A stretch of DNA of 64,000 nt from Diphasiastrum complanatum (GCA_029204225.1 CM055100.1:7201948-7265947); one strand, 5' to 3'; counted from the first letter of the stretch, positions 22,323-33,616 are shown. Numbers and translations are program-made. Notes: generated by a model from the sequence alone, not told the origin.

Positions 22323-23447
22323 TTGTACAAGCTTGTTGTTGATCATCAACTAAGAAGATGTCTCGAAACATTAGATATTAAAAAGGTTGTTCAAGTCTTA
22401 CATTCACAGAATGCTGGTGGACACTTTGCTTTAAAGAATATTGTTAATAAAATATTGACTGCCAAGTACTGTTGGCCAACTATGTTCAAGGATGTATCGA
22501 ATTATATTCGTTTGTGTGATCCATGTCAGAGATCTGGTAAGCCAACAAAAGCAATGAATTGGATATTGACACCAATCATGCCTCTTGCACCATTTGAGAA
22601 ATGGGGGATTGACTTTGTCGGTCCAATCAAACCTGTGACTCGAAATACGAAGTGTCGTTATATTCTTGTTGCAACGGGTTATGCTACAAAGAATGCTGAA
22701 GCAGAAGCTACGAAACAAAACGATGCGAAAACTGTCACGACATTCTTATTCAAAACTATAATCACAAGATATGGTTGTCCTCTTGAACTAGTAAGTGAAT
22801 GTGATACACATTTTCTAAATGACACAATATGGCTACTGACAACAAATTTTTTGATTAAACACAGAAAGGCCCCTTATAATCCAAAAGAAAATGGGTTGAC
22901 TGAGAGAGCCAATGGAATATTATGTAAGATCCTGAACAAGATTACTATTGCACATGCGACTGATTGGGATCAAAAATTGCCATCAGTTCTCTGGGCTTAT
23001 CGTAAAATAGAAAAGATCACGACGAAGCAAACACCATATTTTCTTACTTATGATATGCATCCTATTTTGCCTATTGAATTTGAGGTGACAACTTTTCGTA
23101 TTCAAGCTCAACGAGATGATGCAGAGTGTATTGACAAAAGGTTGACCACTATAGAAGAACTATCTGAAGCTCATGCAAATTCACAAAAATTAACGGAGGA
23201 AATCCAAGAACAATGACAGAAAAAGTATGATAGTCGTATCAGAAAATGTGATATTAAAGCTAATGAGGTTGTGTTGATCTATGATAGTCGACATCAAAAG
23301 TACTCTGGAAAACTTCATATGAGATGGCTCGGACCTTATAAAGTCATAGAAGTGTTTGAGAATGGTTCTGTACAACTCCAATCACTTGAAGGCGAACTAT
23401 TCCCGACACGAATTAATGGGTCCAGACTCAAGAAATATTACCTTTGA
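22323..23447 (+). pseudogene. Gypsy family G integrase
   Basis: A 297-codon open frame with a zinc finger (HSQNAGGHFALKNI … CDPCQRSGK), first catalytic Asp in KWGIDFVGPI, and Glu in ENGLTERANG. At the second catalytic position the sequence reads LVSECDTHFLND where the family has VSDxGTHF, so Asp is replaced by Glu. After one stop at 23214 the frame continues with EVVLIYDSRHQKYSGKLHMR and MRWLGPYKVIEV, the GPY/F module, to a stop at 23445-23447. No chromodomain follows. It splices element DNA into the genome; this copy is probably inactive. Confidence 0.9.
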
Positions 23448-23459
23448 CCAGACATTTTT

Positions 23460-24180
23460 TTTTTCTCATTCTTTTCTAGGATTTTTCTGGAATTGATCGC
23501 GAATTTTCTTTTATCTTTTCTGAAATTGTTCGCGACTTTTCTCCTATCTTTTCTAGAAATTTTTGTGAAATTTTCTACCACTTTCTAGAATTTTTCCAAA
23601 ATCATTCTTCAAATTTTTCAAGAATTTTTCATGACTTTTTTGGAATCTTTTCGCAAATCTTTCTAAAATTCCTTCAAAACCTTGTTAGATATTTTTGAGA
23701 GTCTTTCAAGAATATTTCTAGACGTCTTAAAACATTTTTTCAGAAATTTTTTCGAGAATCTTTTCGAGAACTTTTTCGAGAATTTTTCTAGATTTCTCCC
23801 ACAATCTTTCAAGACATTTTCATAGTATTTTTGAGAATTTTTCAAGAATTTTTCGTGACACTAAATTTGTAATCAAAATGTGTTGTAATTTTTTTGGGGA
23901 TTGTTTTCGAGAATTGTTCTAGAATCTTTCTAACATCTTTCTCTAATTTTTTGAGATATTTTCTAACAATTTTCTTTTAAGTCTTTTGAGTGATTTTTCT
24001 ATTTTATTTTTTATATTTCTCAAGAATATTTCGAGAAATTTTCTAGTATCTTACTAAAATTCTTTCGAGAACTTAGTTTCTCTATCATTTTTAGAATCTT
24101 GCGAGGAGGTTTTGTGAAACTTTCAAAAATCTTTCTAGCATATTTTCAAGAATCTTTCGAGAATCTCTTGGCCTAACTTT
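23460..24180. repeat. T-rich spacer with 14 TTCnnGAA motifs
   Basis: A strongly T-rich spacer between integrase and ORF3, built of degenerate units of about 12 bp such as ttttcgagaatc. Exact TTCnnGAA occurs at 23551, 23583, 23617, 23705, 23751, 23763, 23775, 23841, 23906, 23918, 24030, 24064, 24145 and 24156. The local order resembles gapped heat-shock elements, though units are mostly 11-12 bp apart and not contiguous. Confidence 0.8.
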
Positions 24181-24567
24181 TGTATTCATCCATTAAAGAT
24201 TATGGCCACGTGGTCATCATTATTCACATGTGTGTATGCCTACACATAAAAATGGATATATTTTTTTATTCATTTATGTCTTTTCTTTTCACAAACGGTC
24301 TTTATCGTCATTAAGACTGATATGTCAAATCATATTTTCAAACTTTGAGCCATGCACGTCCTTAATAATGGAAATGACATATGTCATGTCACCATGACAC
24401 GTCATTATCCTCACTACACCGCCACTACATATCATAGTCATTTTCTATTTTCCTTGTCACACTTTCTTCTTGTATTTTTATGCTTTTCTGCATTCAAACT
24501 CTTTGCGATCAAGCGATCTCTTACGACCTGTTGTGATCTGCGGAGCCTTTGACAATTGTTCGACACA

Positions 24568-25557
24568 ATGGCTTCTGAATCGAGCTCTTCTATTACATGG
24601 AAAGCACGCGCAGAAATCTGTCTGACATCAATCCAGTCCTGTTTGGATCAATGCAGGTTGGGAAATTTGAAAGTGGACCCTTCAGTCATTTTCTTTGAAG
24701 TCAGTACTGAGTTCGTGAACTCCATTCACAAAGTATTTGAGGTGGATTTCAAAGTACATGTGCGAGACAAATTTTTTACTATTTTTGAAGAAGTGTTTTG
24801 AACAACTCTGGGATAACCATTGGATGGTAAAATTGTTTTTACAAATAGAGATTCAATGTTTGAAACCGTCCATTTCCTGAGCAATTGCTTCGTACCCACG
24901 AAAGGGTATAAAATCTCAATGATCAAGGATACCACCTTCAAACTATTTTGTAAATACACCAATTAAGTTATATTTTTGACGGATGTGGATGCAACCATCT
25001 CAGTTCAAAAATTTGGGTATCTATCGGACGCGCTAGCCGGCAATCCTATATGCTTTGGTATCATCACATATAAGGCTTTTTTGAGGTGGATCATACACCA
25101 AAATTTTTTTGGAGTAGGAGCGCATGTTTCGCGATTATGTGACCATTCTGGAGTATTAAGCGATCAAGAGAAAACCATGCTGATGGGAAGAATGTTGCCT
25201 CCAAGACCAATTGACCTTTCCAGCCTCTTGACAATTCCTACCACAGCCACTATAGTAGTTGTTGCGCCAACACTCGAGGTAGCAGCTACAACTGCTATGG
25301 AAATTGATGTTGTAGCCTCTCAAACGAATGTAGTTATTACCACAGCTATGGATACAGATGGAACTGCTGCTGCTGTGAATTCATCAAAGCCAGCCATTGC
25401 TTCAACCTCACAAAAGCAGAAGAAGAGTTCAAGCACCTCGGATGAAGATGCCCCAATGGTTCCACACCATGACAAAGAAAGCCAAGAATTTGGTGGCTAA
25501 TATTGATGGCCAGTGGCTTGTGCACCATCTCCATCAAGTTTGAAGCTATTTTGACTT
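24568..25557 (+). pseudogene. Gypsy family G ORF3 (env-position protein), truncated
   Basis: Starts MASESSSSITWKARAEIC. Then STEFVNSIHKVFEVDFKVHV, RDKFFTIFEEVF and, after stops, FLSNCFVPTKGYKISMIKD, DALAGNPICFGIITYKAFLR and VGAHVSRLCDHSGVLSDQEK. The pattern (Phe-Val-Asn, VHVRxKFFTI, xxALGLP) resembles the plant-mobile and Transposase_32 type ORF of Athila-like elements, by eye only. A Thr/Ser/Ala-rich linker follows. It is cut at about 25557 by a Copia insertion. The minus copy (34989-37660) shows the rest. Function unknown; it sits where env-like genes lie. Confidence 0.6.
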
Positions 25558-25560
25558 CTA

Positions 25561-26160
25561 CAAATCAAGAGATCTTGGTATCCTTCATCAGATTCAGATT
25601 GCTACTAAATAAAAGTGTATCATCTACATAGAGAGTGATGATGATGAAGTATTCTGATACAGACTTGAAGTAGACATTCAAGTGTGCTGAGTTTGAAATA
25701 AAACCATTCTTTATCATAAATGCATTGATCTTCTGGAACCAAGCTCTAGGTGATTTTTTCAGCCCATAGATATCCTTGTGGATTTTGCATACAAGGTGCT
25801 TTTGATTTCCCTTGAGTTCATATCCCTCTGGCTGCGACATATAGATTTCCTCTTCGATGGTTCCGTTGTGGAAGGTCCATCTGGTGGAGTTCAAGATCTG
25901 GCTGCAAAGGAGAGGAGTAGACGAATCGAAGCATGTTTGACAATTGGACTGAAGGTTTTAGAATAATCCAGATCTGGAATCTGGAAAAAGTCTTTGGTGA
26001 CTAGCCTAGCCTTGTAACGATTTAGCCTTTCTTCAGCATCGTACTTTGCCTTGAATATCCATTTGCATGGAATTGGATTTTGGTCCTTTGGAAGCTCAGT
26101 GATTGTCCATGTTTGATTCTCTATCAGAGAATGGAATTCAGTGTTCATCATTGCTTTTCA
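25561..26160 (-). pseudogene. Copia reverse transcriptase
   Basis: Two minus frames give [58 protein letters not shown], then TIEEEIYMSQPEGYEL, HKDIYGLKKSPRAWFQKINA and ITLYVDDTLLFSSNLN with the catalytic YVDD at 25619-25630. A frameshift near 25900 and an early break separate them. The left end abuts Gypsy ORF3, so this Copia fragment cuts it. RNase H is missing. Confidence 0.85.
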
Positions 26161-27065
26161 CTAGTCAACATCAAGAGTAGACATTGCCTCAAAAACGTGG
26201 TTGGTTCCTTCACAAAGTAGTAGGCTGGATCATCCATAAATTTGAATGGAGGCTGTCTGGACCTGTTCGAACTTCTGGTTTAAACTTTGATCCTCTGATG
26301 TGTGTTGTCTCGTTGAGGTTCTAACTCATTGTCTGAGTCAGTGTCGCTTTTCTATAGTTGAATCCCTAGATCGGAATTTGGGTGCTCATGATCCATGGGT
26401 CGGATTTGTCAGCAAATTTTCCCTTGTGGTCGATGAACTTGTCTTCCACAAAAATGACATCTCTATTGGTGAATGCCTTCTCAATATCCAAATTGTAGAG
26501 CTTGTATGCCTTGTGATCTGGGGAATAGTCGATGAAAATCATTTTCTGCTTTTGTCATCTAGCTTTCTTCTTAGATCTTCAGGGATGTGAGCAAAAGTGG
26601 TGTAGCCAAATACTCTAATATCTTTGATTGATGGTTTGGATCATATCCACAGCTCATAAGGTGTCTTTCCATTTAGGGATTTGGTGATGGATCGATTCTC
26701 TGCAAGTAGGCAGCTGTAGTAACAACTTCTACCCAATTTTTTTTTGGAAGAGAGGCATGGGCCATCATGCTCTTGGCACTTTCGATGAGTGTCTGATTCG
26801 TCCGTTCAACTACACCATTGGACTGAGGTGAGTACCTAGTTGCAAATTGTTGATGTATCCCATTGGCCTTGCAGAACTCCTTGAGTTTTATGGAGATAAC
26901 TCTCCCCCTCCATCTATGTGTAGAGCCTTGATCTTCCACTAGGTCTGGTTTTCTGCAGATGCCTTGAACTACTTGAAGAATTTAAATGCTTCAGATTCGT
27001 TCTTCATAAAGTAGGTGCCAGTCCTTCGAAAAAAGTCATCAATGAAAGTTAGGAAATAGAGAGCT
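26161..27065 (-). pseudogene. Copia integrase
   Basis: On the minus strand, KLKEFCKANGIHQQFATRY, SPQSNGVVERTNQTLIESA (catalytic Glu) and MAHASLPKKNWVEVVTTAAY are clear at 26673-26939. C-terminal sequence (ILEYLATPLL, frameshifts) runs toward 26160. Many stops. It belongs with the RT at 25561 and the pre-integrase at 27070. Confidence 0.8.
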
Positions 27066-27069
27066 CCCC

Positions 27070-27531
27070 CTATCGAAGCAGCATCGGGCCACAAATGTTG
27101 TTATGTACAAGGTCAAGCAAGCCCTTGCATGTATGAACCGAGTCTGAAGTGAAAGGGCTTCTAGCATGCTTGCTGATAATACAGCTCTCGCATGGAGAAG
27201 TTGGCTTGCTGACAGACGGTAGATCTTGTACTAGACTCTGAGCAGACATTTGCTGAATACTGTTGAAATTAAGATGGCCAAGTCTGAAATGCCACAACAT
27301 ATCAGTTGATTCAAAAGTGGCTGTGTGAAGAGCTTGACTGTTAGAAGAATAGTAGTGGCTGAGTTTGTAAAGATAGTCACTTCTTCTTTCGTAGGCTAGA
27401 ACCTTCCAGAATTTGTCAAGAACTGTGCAGCCTTCTGAATCAAATTCCACCCACCGACCTAAATCGGTGATTCTACTAACTGAGAGCAGATTCTTGGTTA
27501 AATTTGGTACATGGAGAACATTGGACAACAA
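27070..27531 (-). pseudogene. Copia pre-integrase domain
   Basis: Open minus frame of 153 codons: SNVLHVPNLTKNLLSVSRI, MLWHFRLGHLNFNSIQQM (zinc-finger His-His), CESCIISKHARSPF (Cys-Cys) and LLDLVHNNICGP. In the last block the catalytic first Asp of HSD/HTD is changed to Asn. It continues upstream into the protease. Confidence 0.85.
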
Positions 27532-27715
27532 CTTGACTTCACCTCTCTAGAATTCAACTCTGACTATTCCTTCACCTTTGATTGAATGTGATGATTTGTC
27601 CTTGAACTAGTCATGATGGTGAGTCATACATTGAATTGCTCTGGAATCTAGATACCAGGAATCGATATCCCCCTTTAGTCAAAGTTGGAGTAAAGCCATA
27701 CTAGTGAGTATGATG
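27532..27715 (-). pseudogene. Copia protease remnant
   Basis: SWYLDSRAIQCMTHHHD stands for the family DSGAxxHMT, with the active-site Gly changed to Arg, then GEGIVRVEF-stop-RGEVKLLSNV. Dead by sequence. The left-hand neighbour is the gag-only element on the other strand; the junction lies at about 27715. Confidence 0.75.
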
Positions 27716-27720
27716 TCTCT

Positions 27721-28392
27721 GTTGAGAACATAGTTGATGTTCTTAATGGTTTGAAATTGATTTTAGATCAATTAGAAGGCAAATGGTTATTTCATCAAAT
27801 GTGTGCTCTTGAGTCTTGCAAGAGCAAGAGTGATTTGTTCACTCATAGTGTGAAAATTTGTCTTTTTTCATGTATTGAGACAAATTGTAAACTCTTTATG
27901 GGAGTAAGTGAATCATCCTCTAAGGACACTTATCTCCATAATGAAGTATTTAGCCTCATTAGATCTAAGATTAGCGTGGAAATCAAGCATGAAGATATGA
28001 TGCAAACTCTTGGTTATTATAGTATGCATAGCCTTGCCAGTATTGACGAGCCTAATTCTAGAGATCTGGGTAACATGATGTTGGAACTTTGTGATCCTTA
28101 TGATTCAAGAAGGACTCTTTATTTTCTCATGGAGTTGCAGCTATTTTTAAGGAGGATGAGCTTTTGAATTAACCATATGTTTCAAGGATGGAATAAATCA
28201 AACAAGTATTGCAAAGCTCTCAATTTCATCAAAGAAGTCAACATCAAAGAGGCACTATCATGGATATGGTGATTTCGGATCGACATCAAGCTCATTGGAT
28301 CTTCACACCTTTGAACCAGCAAGGATCCATATTTGAAGACCAATTCAGCCCATGGGGTCAATCTCAATATCATCATGCTTTTATCAAGTTAG
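27721..28392 (+). pseudogene. Gag-only LTR element, copy 2 (3' portion)
   Basis: A 138-codon plus frame (27751-28167) contains NCKLFMGVSESSSKDTYLHN, IRSKISVEIK and LGYYSMHSLASIDEP. After a stop it continues KALNFIKEVNIKEALSWIW. The last part and the following 110 bp match the reverse complement of 1-170 closely. A purine tract (tttgaggag) and LTR start follow. No similarity to known pol domains was seen. It confirms that the conserved blocks lie just before the 3' LTR, leaving no room for pol. Confidence 0.6.
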
Positions 28393-28555
28393 TTTTGAGG
28401 AGTGTTAAAATTGGCAGAAGCTAACTTGATCAAATCTTGTAAATACCATTATGACTAGTACATATCATCATTACACATGTGTGGAGCCTGTTCCCACATG
28501 TGAAATAAATGCATTTATCATTTAGATGATTCATATAGGTTGTACATGCCATTTT
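28393..28555 (+). repeat. Polypurine tract and start of LTR of the gag-only element
   Basis: ttttgaggag then TGTTAAAATTGGCAG from 28403. CACATGTGTG and cacatgtg, near-matches to the LTR palindrome, lie at about 28474-28503. The far end is lost; from about 28556 the sequence is unassigned. Confidence 0.6.
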
Positions 28556-29290
28556 ATTTGAGATCTAGTGACAAAACCAAATTTGACAGGGACCTTCTTC
28601 ACAAAATTATAAGACCCTAGAGAAGTTTGAGAAGGTTCAGAGGATGTTTTGGCTTCCCTAGGGACGTTCTGCAAAGGTTTTAATAGGCTCTTCAGTCTTG
28701 CATGAAGGGAACTCTCACAAAACTTGCTCTATATCTCAGATTTACAAGATCTGACCATGTAGGCAGGTAAATTCACTTTCTTGATTCTATTTTTGTGGTC
28801 TATGAATGTTGGTTTGAAGATCTTGATGTCCTACGAAGGTTCCATAGATTCTGCTCCTTGGAACTCTCACATACACTCAAATTTGATTGATTTTTCAAAG
28901 TAGCTCTCATAGAGATTTATGTAGGTCCATTTGAGTCAGATCTGACTATGTATGTCTCTGCGAGAGTTTTCATGAATGTTTGGTAGCTGATCCATCAGTT
29001 TAAGTAATTTTTATCTCTATTTTTGGTGTTTTTTCTTGAGATCTTCAAATCAAATCTTCATTTTTGGAGGCTAAGTGGTGCTTGACAATGATCTGCTACC
29101 TTTTTTATCACATCTGGATCTAGATCCTACTTGGATCTTACTAGATCTTACTTGATCTATCCAGATCTTGCCTAATCTTGTTGAATCTTGATGGATTTCG
29201 CTTGATATGACTAGATCTCATTAGATTTAGCTTGATTTTGTTAGATCCGACTGTGATGATTGTTGTATTGCATGATCTGATCCAATTATG
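28556..29290. other. Non-coding stretch with decamer repeat
   Basis: No gene. The words gatct and agatc are unusually common, and the stretch ends in the 10-bp tandem repeat at 29131-29250. Probably 3' UTR or LTR of the Gypsy element to the right (minus strand). Confidence 0.4.
29131..29250. repeat. 10-bp tandem repeat, 12 units in exact phase
   Basis: Units at 29131, 29141, … 29241, consensus nTTGATCTTG/ctAGATCTta, each with GATCT or a one-base variant at the same offset. No indels over 120 bp. Lies about 55 bp past the integrase stop of the Gypsy element on the minus strand. Confidence 0.9.
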
Positions 29291-29305
29291 CGTTGATGGT
29301 CATCA

Positions 29306-30460
29306 TTAAGCTGAATCTGCATCACTATGGTGGCCAATATTTGTGAAGTCGGCTACCGTTGATGGGTGTATCAAATGTGTCCCATCAAGTTGTTGAAGAT
29401 TCACGGCTCCATGGCTTAGAATTTTCTTGATGCGGTATGGGCCTTCGCCTGTGAACTTCAACTTTCCTTTGATTGCCTTGGTCTTATACATGAGTACTAG
29501 ATCTTTTGATTGAAGATCTTTCTTGTGTAACTAGCGTGCCATTCTTTACATCGTGCTTTCTCAGTTGTTAATGCATGCACAACCAATAGGCATGTCCCGC
29601 AAAGCTTGTGTAGGGCATCATGGCATAGTTGTAGAGATTTGGATTCATCAAGGCATTGTATAGTAGCAACTCTCATTGAAGTAACCAAAAAATCCATTGG
29701 CATTACAACATCCTGAACATAAATCAATTGGAATGGTGTTTGATATGTCCTTGCTTTATATGTTGTCCTATGTGCCCAAAAAGGAGCAGCAACTTATTCT
29801 CCCAATCAGATCTACTAGCTTCAACTGTTTTCATGATAATGCTACACAGGATCTTGTTGGATGATTCTGCTTGTCCATGACCTCGAGGATAATAAAGTAT
29901 GCTGAATCTATGGATCACGAAGAATTTCTCTAATAGGACTTTGATGGTCTCATTGACAAAATGGCTTCCAGATCATTGACTATCTCCACCAGGCCTCCGA
30001 AGCACACAATAATATTTTTCTATAGAAATTTGGTAGTGGTTCGTGCTCAGCAGTTTGCGCAGCCTTGGCTTGCACCCATTTGGTGAGATAATTTGTTGCC
30101 ATATCGGGCTTGTGAACTCCTTGCAACTGGGTGGATAGGGCCAATATAGTCCAATTCCCACTTCTCAAATGGTGCTTGAGCTAGTACCGGATGCGATAGA
30201 TCATAATTCAATCTTCTTGGTCTTCTAGCTCATTGACATACATCACATTTCCTCAAGTATTCTTCCATATCCTTATGAATCGTTGGCCACCAACATCCTG
30301 ATTGCAAGATCTTGCAAACTATAATGTCATATGTGAAGTGACCACCACGCATGCCTTCATGTGAAATGAAGATAATCTGGGTTGCTTCATATGGAAGAAT
30401 ACATCTTTGAAGGATCCCATCAGATCCTCGTCGATACAATTGGTCGACAATCAACTAATA
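29306..30460 (-). pseudogene. Ty3/Gypsy integrase
   Basis: On the minus strand the zinc finger reads FISHEGMRGGHFTYDIIVCK and EEYLRKCDVCQ. ELDYIGPIHP carries the first Asp, YYPRGHGQAESSNKILCSII the Glu. Near the end EKARCKEWHASYTRK and FTGEGPYRIKKILSHGAVN (GPY/F module, 29306-29491) close the protein. The second catalytic Asp region is scrambled by frameshifts near 29930. At least six stops or shifts occur. It follows the RNase H and RT of the same element. Confidence 0.85.
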
Positions 30461-31115
30461 AGGTCTAGTTTTTAAAATCATCTTCCACTTTTTGCCTTCA
30501 GGAGTGATTGATGTGGTTGGCCCCGCATTAGATATTCAACTATGTCAGCGGCATTCTGGTACTGTATCAATATAAAACAAGGCAACATCCAGTAGCTCAT
30601 CATTGGGTTGGGTTGTCATCTCCTTCCCTTTAATTTACGACACATGATCTTCCATATAAATGTTGCTTCCCCTTGCGAACCACTATCCAAAGTCAAACTC
30701 CAACAACAACAACAACCATCGAGTAATCCGCCCTGTGTTGCAAGTTTTATCAATAAGATAATGCAAAGGTTGATGGTCCGTATAAAATACAAAATGAGTG
30801 GCCATCAAGTAATGCCTAAACTTCTTAACCGCATAAATCATTGCCAATGCTTCCCCCTCTGTGGTAGAATAGTTCATCTTTGAGTCACTGAGTTGTCGGT
30901 CGAATTGGGAAATTCTTTTTTCATTCTTTTGGTTGGGTTAAGACGACTGCAATTGCATACTTTAAAGCATCAATATGCACATGAAACTCTATGGTCCAAT
31001 TGGGCGGTCTTAATATTGGCGCTAAGACCAATGCATCTTTAAGCTTATGGAAAGCCTGTACTTTCTCTGTCCAATGTGGTTCCGTTGTGAGCTTGTGGAT
31101 TGGTCTACTCCCCAA
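30461..31115 (-). pseudogene. Ty3/Gypsy RNase H
   Basis: EKVQAFHKLKDALVLAPILR, then FHVHIDALKYAIAVVLTQP (catalytic Asp in HIDA), a frameshift, MNYSTTEGEALAMIYAVKKF (Glu) and FVFYTDHQPLHYLIDK (third acidic residue), ending RITRWLLLLLEFDF. Typical Gypsy RNase H order with two frame breaks. The 30461-30680 part, leading into integrase, is unrecognisable. Confidence 0.85.
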
Positions 31116-31623
31116 AATTTAGAATGAAGATCCAATAGTAGTTAGCATGACCCATGAGAACATAGACACTATGAATCATCCCTGGGGTGGGCAGATCAAC
31201 AATGACCCTTACCTTTGATAAGTCAGTGGCGGTTCCATGTCTTGATACTATGTGGCCCAATATCAGGTATGTGTCACCCAAAATTGACATTTTTTTGGAT
31301 TCAAAGAGATCTATATTCACGGAATTGCTTCAACACTTTTTTAGGGTTTGGTGTTCTAAGTTCTCGGTCCATGCATGCACAGATCATCCAAGAATATCTC
31401 CAGGAACTTCTACAGGTGCCCTTTGAATGTCGTTTGCATAACTTGTTGAAAAGTACTTGGGACATTGCAAAGTCCAAATGGCATTACTCTATAGGCATAG
31501 GTTCCCCATTCGGTGGTGAACACTGTCTTATGCTGATCATCCGACGCTATTTTGACTTGATTATAGCCGCTGAAGCCGTCTAGAAAATTGTAGGCTTCTA
31601 CTCCTGCTACTCGATCCAAAACA
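31116..31623 (-). pseudogene. Ty3/Gypsy reverse transcriptase (partial)
   Basis: AGVEAYNFLDGFSGYNQVKI, FTTEWGTYAYRVMPFGLCNV, PSTFQQVMQTTFKGHL-stop and IFLDDLCMHGP (catalytic LDD) are followed by MSILGDTYLILGHIVSRHG and VRVIVDLPTPG. A stop and a shift near the FLDD box break the frame. The N-terminal palm is cut off at 31623, where Copia family A sequence begins. It is nearly identical over 375 bp to 2925-3300. Confidence 0.85.
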
Positions 31624-32213
31624 ATTACTTCATTCCTCATATTACATTGTGATAGCATCTTTGAAATGATGCCAAAATGTGTTTAAATAGGCTAGAGAAA
31701 TTCTAGGATCTAAAAATAGCATTACATTGTTTTTGGATCTTGAGCTCTTGACCCCAAGTTAGGGTGGATCCAATGACCTATTAGGTTAAATGTTAGGGTT
31801 AGGGTATGATAAGTTCAGATGTGCCCTAATATGCTCAGATCCGAGCTTGGAATGTATAAATGTATGATGGGATCTCCATCCAAATATGAAAAAATATCGA
31901 GTTTTTCCACTTGAAGTTCTATCAACATTGTCTTTGGGTGGCGAATTATAGCTATTGGATGTGAGTGATTTTATGCACTAACTACATGATTTGCAAGGCA
32001 CTGAAGTTGATTACAGGTTTGAGAAGCTTGTTGCACTTTAATTTTATGTAATTGATCAAATCTATGTGGCCATTGTGGAGTTAAATGCCAAATTAGCTAG
32101 TTTTGGTAACTATTCTTGATTCTAGCTTATAATTTGGATCTAGATCTTTGATTTGTGCATCCTCCATAACTTTTGGGATTGATTGGGATTCATTTTGCTG
32201 TATACTTTTGTCA
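31624..32213 (+). repeat. Copia family A LTR (3' portion), plus-strand copy
   Basis: Mirror copy of 10057-10638, with a TATA-like tgtataaatg at about 31853. It ends ttttgtca just before the primer-binding site at 32214. The left edge coincides with the family A edge of the other copy. Confidence 0.75.
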
Positions 32214-32226
32214 TGGTATCAGAGCC
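32214..32226 (+). other. Primer-binding site (tRNA-Met type)
   Basis: TGGTATCAGAGCC, exact plant initiator-Met type, directly after the LTR. Confidence 0.95.
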
Positions 32227-32351
32227 TAATCAAAAGTGAGCTTTGGATTTGTTTTTCTCAAGGTTAGATCCTAGATTTGAGTAGTATTGGCTTTGTCCTC
32301 GTTACTAGTTGCTAATCTAGTGATTGTACCTCCAAATTTGGTTTCATTTGA

Positions 32352-33494
32352 GTGAGAATAGATCAAAGAGAGCTTTTTTTTTTTACTAACCTTGTTCAAA
32401 GCTATGCCATCATGGTAAACTTGCCTACACTTGAAGACCTTCAAAGTGTGTTGATGGCCGAGGAGAGTAGGAAGGCTCATATCAAATCAAGGATGGAGAG
32501 GCTCTCCATCAATGATGGTGATGACAAAGCCTTATTTTTCAAGAGCAAAGGCAAAGCAAAGAGCAAAGTAGGCGCATTAAAAAAGGAGCAAGCAAAGGAT
32601 GGAGATCAAGGAGGATCTACATCATCATCATCACAAGTAAAGCCCAAGAAGGACAAATCTAAGATCAAGTGCTACTATTGTAGCAAGATGGGGCACTATG
32701 CCTCAGAATGCTTCAAGAGGAAGCAAGGTCAAAGTAAAGCCAACATGGGACAAGAGGAGAAAGAGATTTCTCATGAGGACTCACTCATGATGTCAACTTT
32801 TTCATCATCAAATGTCAAAGATGAAGATCCTTGGTGGATAGATAGTGGGGCTAGCTCTCACATGTCGAGTAGAAGGGAGTATTTTTCTCAACTCACACTT
32901 TTTGTAGGACCTATAAAGTCTATTTTTGCAGCAAATGATGATGAATGTAAAGTTGAAGGTGTGGGATCCATTCCCTTATGCTTAGGATCTTCCAAGAAGA
33001 CTAAGATAGATGGTGTTCTCTTCATTCCTAGCATCACTAAGAATTTGCTTAGTGTTGGTCAGCTTTTAGATCATGGATTCATTGTGGAGTTCTGTACTAA
33101 TGTATGCAACATAAAAAAAAGTGGGATGATCATAGCAAGGGGAACAAGGTTTGGGAGGTTATTTAAGCTTGATGCTTTTGGAGATCCTAACCAATTTGTG
33201 ATGGTAGGTGAGGAGAGCAACATGACCACATTTGATTTGTGGCACAAGAGGCTTGGTCACATCAACACCAAGTGCATGGAAGCCATGTGCAAGGAGGAGC
33301 TTGCTCTCGGCATTCCAAGATCTTTGACAAAGGAGGAAAGGGTCTGTGAAGCTTGTGCCTTGGCTAAGGTACACAAGTTACCTTTTCCATGCTCAATCAC
33401 AAAGACAAGTCATCCTCTCGAGTTGATCCACTCGGATGTGCATTTTGCTAGCACAAAGAGCAATGGTGGAGCTATAATTTTGTCACCTTTATAG
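32352..33494 (+). pseudogene. Copia family A gag-protease-pre-integrase, open for 380 codons
   Basis: One uninterrupted frame. Residues about 107-120 are the zinc knuckle CYYCSKMGHYASEC (32670-32711). The protease active site WWIDSGASSHMSSR follows (Asp-Ser-Gly at 32841-32849), then FIPSITKNLLSVGQLLDHGF, LWHKRLGHINTKCMEAM and CEACALAKVHKLPF (HHCC zinc finger), ending in HSDVHFASTKSNGGA with the first catalytic Asp. The capsid part of gag is short: the frame starts only 126 bp after the primer-binding site. The frame is lost at the 67-bp duplication that follows. Listed as a pseudogene because integrase and RT are gone. Confidence 0.85.
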
Positions 33495-33616
33495 ATGACT
33501 ACTCAAGATATGGATGGGTATATCTACTTTCATGTAAAGCACATGTTTGTCACCTTTATAGATGACTACTCAAGATATGGATGGGTAATATCTACTTTCC
33601 TCTAAAGCACATGTTT
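33482..33616. repeat. 67-bp tandem duplication in integrase (second copy)
   Basis: Units 33482-33548 and 33549-33616. They are the same unit as at 8659-8792, with the same period; the second unit has one extra base. It destroys the integrase frame. Confidence 0.95.

Larger units (their letters stand above)
21050..25560 (+). mobile_element. Ty3/Gypsy family G element, plus-strand copy (no LTRs)
   Basis: Gene order: gag knuckles, RNase H, integrase, T-rich spacer, ORF3. Protease and RT are deleted between 21560 and 21620. Its right end is cut at about 25560 by a minus-strand Copia. The minus-strand copy at 34201-40640 has gag, protease and ORF3 but lacks RT to integrase, so the two overlap only in gag and ORF3. 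Confidence 0.8.

Noticed and set aside
23663-23845. Minus-strand ORF rich in Lys, Phe and Ser
   Set aside because: It is the T-rich 12-bp repeat read backwards; its regular KFSKKFSKRF pattern comes from the repeat, not from a protein.
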